NCBI RefSeq assembly: GCF_947179165.1
Contig: NC_077242.1
Coordinates: forward strand, 21,952,597-22,016,596
Length of the DNA stretch: 64,000 bases
From: Solanum dulcamara
Taxonomy: Eukaryota; Streptophyta; Magnoliopsida; Solanales; Solanaceae
Direction of reading: 5' to 3'
Position 1 is the first letter of the stretch; every line of letters starts with the position of its first letter. Positions 36,340 to 46,476 of the stretch are shown here, piece by piece. Both the position numbers and the translations under genes were made by a program. The notes under the pieces were generated by a model. That model worked only from the letters and a program-made list of their open reading frames with translations. It was not told the origin of the DNA and made no database searches.

Positions 36340-37460
36340 TAAATTGAGATCTATCAGAAGCAGTAAAGTTTAATACATGAGAATATGATGCATAAATTGT
36401 AGAAGCATCAGAAGTAGTAAAATTTGATACATAAGAATATGGTACATAAACTTTCATCTTATATTCGAGTTTGATACATGAGAATAACTGATATATAAGT
36501 TGTAGCTGATACATAAGTTGACTTAATACATAAGTTGTAGCTGATACATAGCTGATACATAAGTTATAGATGTATCAGAAGCAATAAGTTGATATATAAG
36601 TTATAGTTGATACATAAGTTGACTTGATTCATAAGTTGTAACTGATACATAAGTTGACTTGAAACATAAGTTGTAGTTGATACTTAAGTTGTAGCTGATA
36701 CATAAGTTGCAACTGATACTTAAGTTGTAGATATATTAGAAGTAGTAAGTTGATACATAAGTTATAGCTGATACATAAGTTGACTTGATACATAAGTTGT
36801 AGCTGATACATAAGTTGACTTGATACATAAGTTATAGCTGATACATAAGTTGACTTGATATATAAGTTGCAGCTGATATATAAGTTATAGCTGATACATA
36901 AATTGCAGTTGATACATAAGTTGTAGATGTATCAGAAGCAGTAAGTTGATACATAAGTTGTAGCTTATACATAAGTTGACTTGATACATAAGTTGTAGTT
37001 GATACATAAGTTGTATTTGTTGGGCAAAACCCCAGTTATAAATGTATCAGAAGCAGTAAAGTTTGATACATGAGAATAATTGATATATAAGTTGTAGATG
37101 TATCAGAAGCAGTAAAGTTTGATACATAAGTATTAGCTGATACATAAGTTGACTTGATACATAAGTTGTAGCTGATACATAAGTTGTAGTTGATACATAA
37201 GTTGCAGCTGATACATAAGTTGTAGATGTATCAGAAGCATCTACAACTTATGTATCAACTATATATCAGCTACAACTTATGTATCAGCTACAACTTATGT
37301 ATCAACTTACTGCCTCTGATACATCTACAACTTATGTATCAGCTATTCTCATGTATCAAACTTGAATATAAGATGAAAGTTTATGTATCATATTCTCATG
37401 TATCAAACTTTACTGCTTAAAGTTTATGTATCATATTCTCATGTATCAAACTTGTAGCTC
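36340..37460. repeat. palindromic minisatellite inside the MULE
   Basis: From about 36450 to 37235 the plus strand repeats units such as 'gatacataagttgtagct' and 'gatacataagttgactt' dozens of times. At about 37236 the orientation flips: 37236-37460 repeats the complementary words ('acaacttatgtatcagct'). The outer parts also pair: 36355-36500 ('gtttgatacatgagaata', 'cataaactttcatcttata') is matched by its complement at 37340-37450. The block can fold into a long imperfect hairpin of about 1.1 kb. The open frames in it are repeat artefacts. Confidence 0.9.
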
Positions 37461-37589
37461 AAAAATTCCAAGAATTCATCCATAAATGGTTTCTTCAACA
37501 CATAAAACTCAACTATGTGTCCATCAATCACCGGCTAACACAGTGTCTGCAGTTTTTGCACATCTCAATTTACTACACTTCATAACCTG

Positions 37590-37964
37590 TTGTTCTGCTC
37601 TTTTCCTCAAAATGGGTGTTCAAAAATGTCCGGCTTCAAGAAAACTACAAATCCACTTTGTTCTTCAAATTCATATAATTCCCTTTATGATAATCCCTTA
37701 AATGAGCTCGGACAAAATCGTAGCAGCAGCAATGGTGGAGAATCATTGAGTGTCCATTTTCTTCAGAACCAACTGGTTATTTCTGATAATAAAGAGAATG
37801 CTGCACATGAAAAATTCAATCTTTGTGATAAAGAAAATGCTTTACCATATGATTGGACTAGTAAGGTTAAGAACAATGAGTTTTCATCAGCCGCGAGAAT
37901 CGGGGCTGATGTGAAAGACTCTGTGCTGAGGCAATCTTCGCTTCAGAGGTATACAAAAACATGA
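37590..37964 (+). CDS. unidentified 124-codon frame inside the MULE, possible captured exon
   Basis: The frame between the minisatellite and the right terminal repeat has balanced, non-repetitive composition. It encodes a Ser/Asn-rich polar segment including SYNSLYDNPLNELGQNRSS, ISDNKENAAHEKFN and the basic end SVLRQSSLQRYTKT. I recognise no domain. The ATG is not well supported, because the frame opens in sequence that resembles non-coding DNA. MULEs are known to pick up fragments of host genes, which would explain coding-like sequence that is not transposase. It could also be a degraded second MULE gene or chance. Confidence 0.3.
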   Translation: MFCSFPQNGCSKMSGFKKTTNPLCSSNSYNSLYDNPLNELGQNRSSSNGGESLSVHFLQNQLVISDNKENAAHEKFNLCDKENALPYDWTSKVKNNEFSSAARIGADVKDSVLRQSSLQRYTKT

Positions 37965-37985
37965 ACCAGATTCCAAAATTGGATT

Positions 37986-38336
37986 AAAATGGAGGTTGAA
38001 GATGATAGAGAGAGGTGGTATGCATTTTTTAGACAGAGAAGAGAGAGAGAGAGCAGCGTTATTAATGGGTTAGGTTTAGGTTTATTTGGGTATGATATAT
38101 TATTGATGGATCGGGTACTAAATTGATTGGGTCGGATCTGTATTTATTTAATCCGAATAAAAAAATAAGAGAGAAAATAAGTTGGCCACTGAGAGACTGA
38201 CACGTGGCACTACGTTATATTCAAGGGCATATTTGGCCCAAAGTATAACGATAAGGGTATAATTGGCCTTAAAGTATAACTAAGGGCATGGATAAACTAT
38301 TTTTCAAAGTTCAGGAGTAATTTTGGCCCTTTTCCG
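37986..38336 (-). repeat. right terminal inverted repeat of the MULE
   Basis: About 351 bp, complementary to 32248-32571, ending at the TSD copy 38337-38345. Confidence 0.9.
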
Positions 38337-38345
38337 AATTATATA

Positions 38346-38735
38346 TATTACACTTTGACGTTAACTTAGGGATCCTTTGGGTAACCGGATAGAATTACAT
38401 AGCCACACAAGTATTAAAAATATATTGATTTGATATGAAAAAATTTATGGATTATTTTATGAAGAAATAAGTATATATATTTGTGCGATTTGCGGATAAT
38501 ATTAAATTATTATTTTTTAGTTATTTAAATTGTAATACCTTGTTCGAACATGTTAAACTACATATTAATTATTGCATTTTATATTTTGCATAAAATTAGA
38601 CATAAATTCTGACATAACTCATATATGTATTAGTTATACATATTTTTATATTACAATTTAAATATCATATTAATTTGATACATAGTCCTAACCAACTATC
38701 AAAATTTATTATAATATTTTTTCTAACCAGATACA
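38346..38735. other. AT-rich DNA, original upstream flank of the TBL gene
   Basis: No gene. By the logic of the MULE insertion this stretch lay next to the TBL TATA box before transposition. Confidence 0.35.
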
Positions 38736-38738
38736 TTA

Positions 38739-38969
38739 GGAGTTATTTGATGTGAGACATAAGGTATAATAATCTTGGGATAAAATACAAGATTATTCTA
38801 TCTTATGTTTGGTTGAAACTATTAGGTAATCTTAAAATTATTTATCCCACGATTTATACCTTAGTGATATGATAAGTTATCTAATATATATTATGGAACA
38901 ACTTATTCTGAGATAACATATTTTGAGATAATTAATTTCGAGATAACTTATTTCCAACAAAACGATTTC
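38739..38969. mobile_element. Tourist-like MITE, 231 bp
   Basis: Left end GGAGTTATTTGATGTGAGA and the complement of the right end (GAAATCGTTTTGTTGGAAA) are loosely inverted. The interior repeats 'gataacttat/ataagttatc' words in both orientations. The 3-bp flanks TTA (38736-38738 and 38970-38972) fit a PIF/Harbinger-type duplication. Confidence 0.6.
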
Positions 38970-38972
38970 TTA

Positions 38973-40068
38973 TAGTATAATAGTTCTCCTTTATTTTGTG
39001 GATCTCAAAATATTTATTACTAGTACAACTACAAGTATAATAAAACAAAACTCTATAATAATGTAAAAATACATGTTAGTGTGCATATAAATTCGAATTA
39101 GATGGTCTGACGGTATGAATACATTAGCGTAGTTTAAATAAACCAATAATACCTTATAAATAGTTACTTATTGTTTAACAAAAATTTGTTGTATAAAAAT
39201 TAAATTTTGATTTTGCATTGAATATTAATACTTAAATTTTTAAAGGGGTTCATGAGTTTGGGAGCAATTACATTTTGCTCCAGTAGCTGTCGATATGACC
39301 TTTGATGACTGACACGTGCCCTTGTACGTTTGAAAGGTTGAAATTTGTTTTCAACTTATTTTATTGTGGGGTAGAACCGCTCCCCATTAGTTTAAACGAT
39401 CGCCCACAAATAATAAAGGGAAAAAATGTTCATATACTCCTCAATTTTGTCATAAAAGTTGTTCATATATATCTCCAATATTATCCTATGACTCACATAT
39501 ATCCTTTTTCTATAAAGAAAGTAAAAAAAATATTTTTATTAAAAAAAAACAATACATATAAGGATATATGTGATCATTCTCACATATAGTTTATTTTTTT
39601 GACTTTTTTGATTCAACGGCTAATTTGAATTTATTATTTTGATGGTCAAATTTATTTTTGGAAAATTTACATAAATATACTATATTAAGAAAATATTTAC
39701 CATTTATAATAATAATATTTTTTTTCGCTGGACACTTATAATACAGTTTTAATATAATTTTAATATATATTACAGAGAATAATTTATAAAAATTACATAA
39801 TATAAGTTTTATTCATGGATAATATATTTAGGGCAAAAAACCTGACTAGACAAAATAATCACCTAAATTACCACTTATAACAATAGTTTTAGTTTTCACC
39901 AATATGACAATAAGTTTTTTTACTTAAATTCTTAAATTCCTCCTCTTTAGTAATCACTTTCCATAATTATCTCAAACATTTGTTAATTCTTTCTCTCCCA
40001 TAAACTAAAAAGATTGTGTTCTAATCAAAATTAAAATCGATATTTTCTCTTTTCTGAAAATCAATATA
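38973..40068. other. AT-rich non-coding DNA
   Basis: No gene seen. The stretch around 39833-40030 ('cctgactagacaaaataatc' onward) looks like the outer part of a MULE and leads into the short frame at 40069. Confidence 0.3.
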
Positions 40069-40161
40069 ATGGAAGCTATGAACAATGTTTCAATTTTAAT
40101 TCATTACGATGGAATATGGGATGCAACAGATATGAATTATGGTATATGGTTCGATTCATGA
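40069..40161 (+). pseudogene. N-terminal stub of a MULE transposase-like protein
   Basis: ATGGAAGCTATGAAC encodes MEAMNNVSILIHYDGIWDAT and a further 10 residues before TGA. The style (short hydrophobic strand, then a Gly-Trp segment) resembles the N-terminal domain of Solanaceae MULE transposases, comparable with MIKVNLFFHHGGDW at 33087. The rest of the gene is missing. The assignment is tentative. Confidence 0.3.
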
Positions 40162-40299
40162 TAATTTTGGAGTATTTTTTTAATTATATTTCTTGATTTA
40201 GTTTTTTTTAATTACAAGAATAACCAAAAATTAATATTTTTCATTTTAATTTTTGCCGTTTTTTTTTCTTTTTTCTTTTTTTGGTTCATGCACACTTGA

Positions 40300-40890
40300 A
40301 GAGCTACACAATGGAGATCGGATCGGCCTCGTATGGAGCGCTTTTTGGCTCCCCGAAGACCTTCCACGTGACCGGCAAGCGAGCTTATCCATGCGGTTAT
40401 GCACTCTTTGAATAGGAATCCGTTTTCTGAAAGATCTTCCTTCAGCCTTTTTCACATTAGCTTCTGCTATTTCAAGAGTTTGCTCGTACCTTTCGTTCAA
40501 TGAGAAAATGGGTCAAATTCTACAGGATCAAGGAGTTGAGCCTGAACTGGCGAACCGAAGTCACTTTCGGAACCATACTTCCTACAACTAACATGTGTCC
40601 AGTCCAGCGGGAACGCGCATTTCGCGATTCATTGGTAAATCTATTTTGATTCTCTATTAACCAATAATGTGGAACTATTAACATGGTTAAAACAAACTGT
40701 TTGAAGTCTAGACGCAGCATGATCCGTTCGTTCTTTTTTCTCTGATAGATGGTCAGAACTTCATCTGGGTTCGAATCCTACTGAAAGCCATCTTTTTCTC
40801 AACAATGTCTTTGTCATTTGATCCAATAGCGTTCCATTAGATAGGAACAAATTTGATAAATACTGATAACTCTCGGATAAAGTATTAGAA
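40300..40890. other. shuffled organelle DNA insertion (NUPT) with atpE and ycf2 fragments
   Basis: Higher GC than its surroundings, and made of unrelated plastid pieces joined end to end. Minus strand 40485-40435 encodes QTLEIAEANVKKAEGR, the C-terminal region of plastid ATP synthase epsilon (atpE). Plus strand 40722-40786 encodes [20 protein letters not shown] of ycf2. Minus strand 40890-40788 encodes [16 protein letters not shown] then [17 protein letters not shown], a distant part of ycf2 near its C-terminus. The two ycf2 parts lie in opposite orientation and touch each other. The stretches 40300-40434 and 40490-40720 look organellar but I could not place them. None of this is an active gene here. 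Confidence 0.8.
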
Positions 40891-41340
40891 AAAGGAATAA
40901 ATATAGTGATAATTTAATTCTTCGTCGCCGTAGTAAATAGGAGAGAAAATCAAATTTTAGGGGTAGTTTATTTATGATATTTTTCTTTTTTTTTCTTTTT
41001 GGTTCAAATGCTTTCGAGGTAGTCTACTTATGGTATTACTCTTTTTCTATGTTTTGCCTTTTTTTTCTTCTTTTTTTAGTTAACGCTCAATTTTAGGGGT
41101 AGTTTATTTATGGCATTATTGTTTTATTTTATTTTGGTTCAAATGCACAGATTTTGAGATAATTATTTATGGTATAACTCTTTTTTTATTTTTTTGTTTC
41201 ATGTGCTGAATTTTTGGAATTTCATAAAATTTGTATTACTTTTTAGCTTCTTTCAAAATCATTAAACCTATGTTGCTTTTTTCTTGGTAAAAACTTAAAG
41301 TTCTTTATCAAATTTAAGTTATAATTTCTACATTAAAAAT
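40891..41340. other. T-rich intergenic DNA
   Basis: Loose repeats of 'ttttaggggtagtttattta' style phrases at 40960-41130. No coding region. Confidence 0.35.
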
Positions 41341-41351
41341 TGTATAATAGG

Positions 41352-41355
<4 letters not shown>

Positions 41356-41412
<57 letters not shown>
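41356..41412. repeat. (AT)n microsatellite
   Basis: An uninterrupted AT run of nearly 60 bp followed by ATGT variants. It generates a meaningless Ile/Tyr frame. Confidence 0.95.
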
Positions 41413-41420
<8 letters not shown>

Positions 41421-41775
41421 ATATTATATACATATATATATGTATGTATATACACACACGCACAAAATATTTACCAATCATTATTAATACAATATATATG
41501 TTGTGTTAAATATATATATACATCAAAGTTTCACCGAAAAAAAATATTTATATTTATTATTAAAAGCTAGCTTGAGTAAACACCCAAATTAATTTTTACC
41601 TAAATTAGCTTTAAATTACATAAAATTAATATGTCATTTATACCATTAGATTTTGTGGACAACTGAACCTTATTTTCACCAACCATATAACGTATAAAGA
41701 CACATATCAACTTTATACCAACCATTTTACCTATTAATATTTATACCAACCATTATACCATATATATCTTAGTTT

Positions 41776-43546
41776 TGTCACGATCCAAATTCGGGTGTGA
41801 TGACACTCATCTCAATCCACCGAGATAAATTAGCCTAATACCCAACGGAAAGTAGATGCGGAAGAAAATAAAATAAATCAAAATTTAACTTAATCAAAAA
41901 CACATAAAATAAACTCAAATTCCCCCTAGATTGGTTGTCATGTGTACAAGTCACTAATACATCATCGAAGTACGAAAAAAAATACAGTCACAATGTCTTT
42001 GTCTCTAGAATAGGACTAAAACATAATAAAGGAGTAAGAGGTGTCCGCTAGATGGATGTAACAGCTACCTCAACATTCGAGATGATAGCCTCGAAATTGG
42101 TAGGAAACACTAGGAGATCAAGAAGGTCCGGGCTCACAACCTACACAAGTGTAGAAACAAAGGGTGGGTACCAAACAACACTGTACTCAGCAAGTGAATA
42201 ACTAAAACTAAGTAAAGCTCAATAGATACAAGTACTCCTATATCCCAACCGAACCTCCTTAACTACAACCTGCATAAAATCAGCCCAATTCTACACTCTA
42301 CACAATAATAATAATACAGTCCATGAATGCTCATCATTAGTCTCATCAAGTGAATCATATCAAGTCAAGTTCAACATATACACAGAGCAATAAGTGGTAA
42401 ACACGAATTTCACAAATATCAACAAAATGCGATGCAATGCAATTAGATGATGCATGTATGTCCTATCGGTACACATTCGCTGAATTACAGTTCGGAATCC
42501 ATAGGAGACATTTTCGTCCATGTCACCTGCCACGGAGCGTGTGCCCCATCCCTTCAATATATATATCCTGCCGCGGAGCATGTGGCCCGACCCTTTTGTT
42601 TCATATCATTTTCAGTCTCTACACAGTATGTCAGGATCAATGCAATCAATTCATATTCATATGATTCACGATAATAACATGACAACAACAATAATTTTTC
42701 CTATTTCACATCAACATAGTCATTTCACATGTCCAAAATAAACTCATAATCACAACATATCAATTCCACCAATACATGTCATTAGATCACCATTTTATAC
42801 CCCTCATCTCCATTTTTAAGGTCAATCATATAGTCAATAACCCAATCCAATTCTCATTACTCCCCAGTACACATAACACGGAAATACATGCATCTACAAG
42901 CTTAAACTGAGGTTTAGAAATTCACTTGCCTCAATTAAATTGAATAATTACTTTAAAACTTGAGCTTTTCATAACGCTTTCGAGCGATCAAAATCTATTC
43001 AAATGCATAATTTTTATAAGAATATGAACCCAATGACACCCATATTGCTATATTTATTTTCGGATAAAAAATTGAGTCCAAAAGTCATCCCGAGTCATTG
43101 AAGTCAAATTTGAAATTTTCTTTCCGATTATGTTCACTCATAATAAAATAAACTCACATGTCAAATTTCAGCTAAAACGGATCGTTATTCGACCCCCAAA
43201 TCAAGATTTTATATGAAAAACCCTAGGGTCATATTTTCTTATTTCAGCGTTATTTCTCTACCAATATACCCTAAAATTATGTTCATAATCAGATAAAAAT
43301 TTAATGAAAAGGATGAAAATAATTACCTTGACGCTTTGGAATGAAAATTCCTATTTTTCTCTTCTCCTTTATTTTTCTTTTCACCTTTCTTTTCTTTCTT
43401 CCTCCGTATGTTTTTTTTCCAGTTTATTCATTCATTTTCACGCCGCTGCTTTATACTCACATCTGATGGATTAATGCCATCAGATTATATATATATATAT
43501 ATATAAAAGGGCAGTCCGGTGCACTTAAGCTCCCGCTATGCGCAGG

Positions 43547-43588
<42 letters not shown>

Positions 43589-43889
43589 TTTTTATTTTTT
43601 TTATTTATTATTATTATTATTATTTATTTCCTTTTTTTCTTTTCTAAATTAATCATGTACTAAAAGTGACAAACCCTACTAACCTATTTTATTAAATATA
43701 AGAAAAGTGGTATAAGTATTAAGTAAATTAACACTTTAGCCCACCAATTAAATTAATTCTCTAAAATTATCTCTCAACTAATTAACCGAAGTTATCGAAA
43801 TGTCCAAAATTTTCAACTTAAATTTATGAAAAGGGTCTTCTATGAAAAGAGGAGGACTCGTTCTTAAAATGACCTAATGGGTCATTACA
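41776..43889 (-). mobile_element. solo LTR, minus orientation, 2114 bp
   Basis: Starts TGTCACGATCCAAATTCGG and ends GACCTAATGGGTCATTACA. It is flanked by the perfect 5-bp duplication AGTTT (41771-41775 and 43890-43894). No internal region is attached. Near 43484-43578 it contains two AT microsatellites with a SINE fragment between them. It belongs to the same family as 44430-46471, which lies in the opposite orientation only 540 bp away. Confidence 0.92.
43505..43549 (-). mobile_element. truncated Au-type SINE, 3' end only
   Basis: The minus strand reads 'ctgcgcatagcgggagctt' followed by 'gcaccggactgccctttt', the 3' end of the angiosperm Au SINE as I remember it. Only 45 bp are present, set between two AT repeats inside the LTR, so it is either a very short insertion or a relic. 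Confidence 0.6.
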
Positions 43890-43894
43890 AGTTT

Positions 43895-44429
43895 AAACAA
43901 ACGTGCATGTAAATTTCAATATTACATCAATATTTCACCAAAAATATATATTTACATTAAATAAAGAAAATCAGCTTTGGTAAAAATTAAATCAACTTTC
44001 ACCTAAATTAAACTAAAATTTCAACATTAGAATTAATTGGTATAAAAAATTAATTCAAATGTTAAGGAAATATTATTAAATCATAAAAACACCCATATAT
44101 CACCATTCACAAATAATACTTCAAGTCAACATACCATATCATGTTCAACTGCGAAATTGTTTTACTAAATAAGAAATTTAAAATTCAACAAGTTTAATCC
44201 TCAGGTGAAAATTTGGTGCAAATCTTGGTGTAGCACATTTACTATAGGTAACTTTGCATCTCTTGAATTTCACCTTATTAAATTCCTTCTTATTGGTGGT
44301 CTCCGTGGCTTCCTTCTTGCATTTGGTGGTAAAACTATCTCTTCCAAAATATGCTAAAATACTAATTGCTATATACCATAATCAAACTACAAAATAAATC
44401 AACGGTCATATACCATAATCAAAAAAAAA
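43895..44429. other. AT-rich spacer between two LTRs
   Basis: Non-coding. 'taccataatcaaa' is repeated at 44375 and 44410. Confidence 0.35.
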
Positions 44430-46471
44430 TTAACGATCCATTAGGTCATTTTGAGAACTAAAGCTTTTTATTTTATAAAAGACTCATATCATAAATTGTT
44501 AATGGGTATTTAGACTAGTCGATAATTACGGTTATTTAGTTGAGGGATAAACTTAAATAACTTATTTAATTAGTGAATTAAAGTATTAATTTAATTAATA
44601 CCATATACCACTTTATTTACTAATTAAATAAGTTATTGAGATTTATCACTTTAATACATAAGAGATTAGAAAAGTTAAGAACAAGGGCAGAAGATTACCT
44701 ATGCAGCGTCAAACATAAAATGAAGCCGCCAATTTGCTTCAGGTAAATAATCCACACCTAAATCTTTCATTATGAATGTAGGTAGTCATGTTACTATTAT
44801 TATTATAATGATAACTGATGAAAGAGGAATGAGAGAAATTAAATGGGGCAAATTTGGATGCTGCACACATTGTTATTGTCATTATTTTACTAATGTTTTG
44901 GTGGCTATTGAGTAGTGATGGGATAATAAGTAGATTCATCATCCATTACTATATAAGTTAATTCATAAATATGCTGCTCGCCTTTTTTTTTCATAGTTGT
45001 AATTTGGAGAAAATTATTTTAACTTTGATTCCGTGATGGAATTTTTGTACATTATAAATTTAATTCAACTTTTGATATATTGAGATAAGTAATTAAATAT
45101 TAGGTGTATTGTAGTATATGAAAATCATTAGAGTTATGATATTGAAGGAATTGGGGCTTAACCTAGGCTTGAGTTTAAGGAAATTGATTATAGAATTGGG
45201 TGAGTTGTTGGGTCTAGGTTAAACATATATATAATATTATCGTCAACAGATTCACTTGCTTACGAATATTGTATACTTGATAGATTGAAAATGTGAGGCT
45301 TCGAAGAAAGGAAAAGCATTGGTAAATTAGCTTGCTTGACTTCGATTCTTCGGTTGAGGTAGGTTATAAGTTATTCTATATCATAAATAGACTCTTAATA
45401 GTGATTGATAGTCGTTGAGTAATGATGTAAAGTTTTTTATGCACTTAATTGTCATGATTTGGATGATTTATATGTTGTTGTGATTGGTCTGCAAACCCAA
45501 GACCGTGAAATCCATAATCTTGAACTTGCCATATCAAAAGTGATGTCTAGAATAAAGAAGAATTGATGAAACATTGTTAATAAAGTGGAAAGTGATAAGA
45601 AAGAATGATAAATTAATTATATTTGGATCGAGTGTCACGTTCAGACACTATATATTTGAATCGGATATCACGTTCTGACACGATATTATTGAATTGAGTG
45701 TTACATTCTGACACAGTATATCTGGATCGGGTGTCACGTTCCAACACAGTAGTATTAAAGGAAAACATATTAAAATGACTTAATACTACCAATCTCAAAT
45801 AACTCATTTTCCAAAAGACCGTGATATGGATGCTTGGGTCCTCATGTATACTTTTGATATTGTTGACTGATTGTGCAATGGTTCATTGTGTTGTTATTTG
45901 ATCTTGAGCTTGTTGGTTGCCACCTGTTAAGTGTTATGACTGATTTTGCGCTATTACTTTATGCATATTGGTTTCTATTTTGAGTCGGTCGATGATACCT
46001 ACTTAGTACATGTTGTCTTGTACTGACCCCTACTTATATTTTTTTTTGTTTTATTTTGTGGAGTGCAGCGAGTGTTCCATCAACTTCGATTCGACCTCAG
46101 CTCTAGCCAGTGTCCAGCACATCAGGTTCCAGGGTGAGCTATTCATTTTAGCTCGTGTTGGATTCTTTGGGCATGGCATGATGTCCTTAGTTTTCGTACA
46201 CATTAAGTTATTTATTTGTTCGGGTGTTTGATATTTTTAGTCTTAGTATTTTAGAATTAGATGTCCTTAAAGTGATGACTTTCAAGTTTTGGAAAAACGT
46301 ATGTAATAGACCCTAGTGGATCGTTGTTTCTTACTTCCGTAAGTTGGGCTTCCGCATTATTATCGTATTTCATAAGTTGAATAACTAATATAAGTTGGGG
46401 TTGTATCGTTGATTCTCCTACCTAGGAGGTTAAGTGTGTGTGCCACTCATGACCCATTTTGGGTCGTGACA
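44430..46471 (+). mobile_element. solo LTR, plus orientation, same family as 41776-43889
   Basis: The left end TAACGATCCATTAGGTCATTT is the complement of the right end of 41776-43889, with its first bases damaged. The right end GGGTCGTGACA is the complement of the usual TGTCACGACC start. Both flanks are AAAAA (44425-44429 and 46472-46476), compatible with a TSD but of low information. Length about 2042 bp. It contains a 4 x 33-bp tandem array (45622-45753). Confidence 0.75.
45622..45753 (+). repeat. 33-bp tandem array in the LTR
   Basis: Four diverged copies of exactly 33 bp, each of the form 'tTGGATCGAGTGTCACGTT' plus 'cagacac' and an AT spacer. The same word array occurs in opposite orientation at about 51134-51300. 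Confidence 0.85.
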
Positions 46472-46476
46472 AAAAA

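Larger units (their letters stand above)
32248..38336 (+). mobile_element. complete Mutator-like element (MULE), 6089 bp
   Basis: Long terminal inverted repeats (left about 32248-32571, right about 37986-38336) start CGGAGAAAGGCCAAAATTA and, on the complement of the right end, CGGAAAAGGGCCAAAATTA. They share the internal blocks 'gggtcggatctg/cagatctgaccc', 'gcgttattgatggg' and 'ctctctctatc'. The perfect 9-bp duplication AATTATATA flanks the element. Inside are a decayed transposase gene (33087-35911), a large minisatellite/palindrome (about 36340-37460) and an unidentified open frame (37590-37964). The structure proves insertion as one unit. The right repeat is some 25 bp longer than the left because of small gaps. 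Confidence 0.95.

Noticed and set aside
36149..37420. Open frames rich in Tyr-Gln-Leu repeats on both strands
   Set aside because: They are translations of the 'gatacataagttg' minisatellite and its complement; no start, domain or codon bias supports a protein.
36450..37460. CRISPR-like repeat array
   Set aside because: Units are contiguous and variable in length without unique spacers, and the context is plant nuclear DNA.
38373..38725. Possible MITE next to the MULE
   Set aside because: The motifs 'gggtaaccggata' and 'ctaaccagata' at its supposed ends are in direct rather than inverted orientation, and no TSD was found.
40246..40500. 84-codon minus-strand frame as a gene
   Set aside because: Part of it is a plastid atpE fragment fused to unrelated organellar DNA; it is a transfer relic.
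41340..41570. 76-codon Ile/Tyr frame
   Set aside because: Direct translation of an (AT)n microsatellite.
42360..42741. Overlapping Cys/His/Pro-containing frames on both strands
   Set aside because: They lie inside the solo LTR 41776-43889 and come from its 'cgcggagc/tgccacggag' words.
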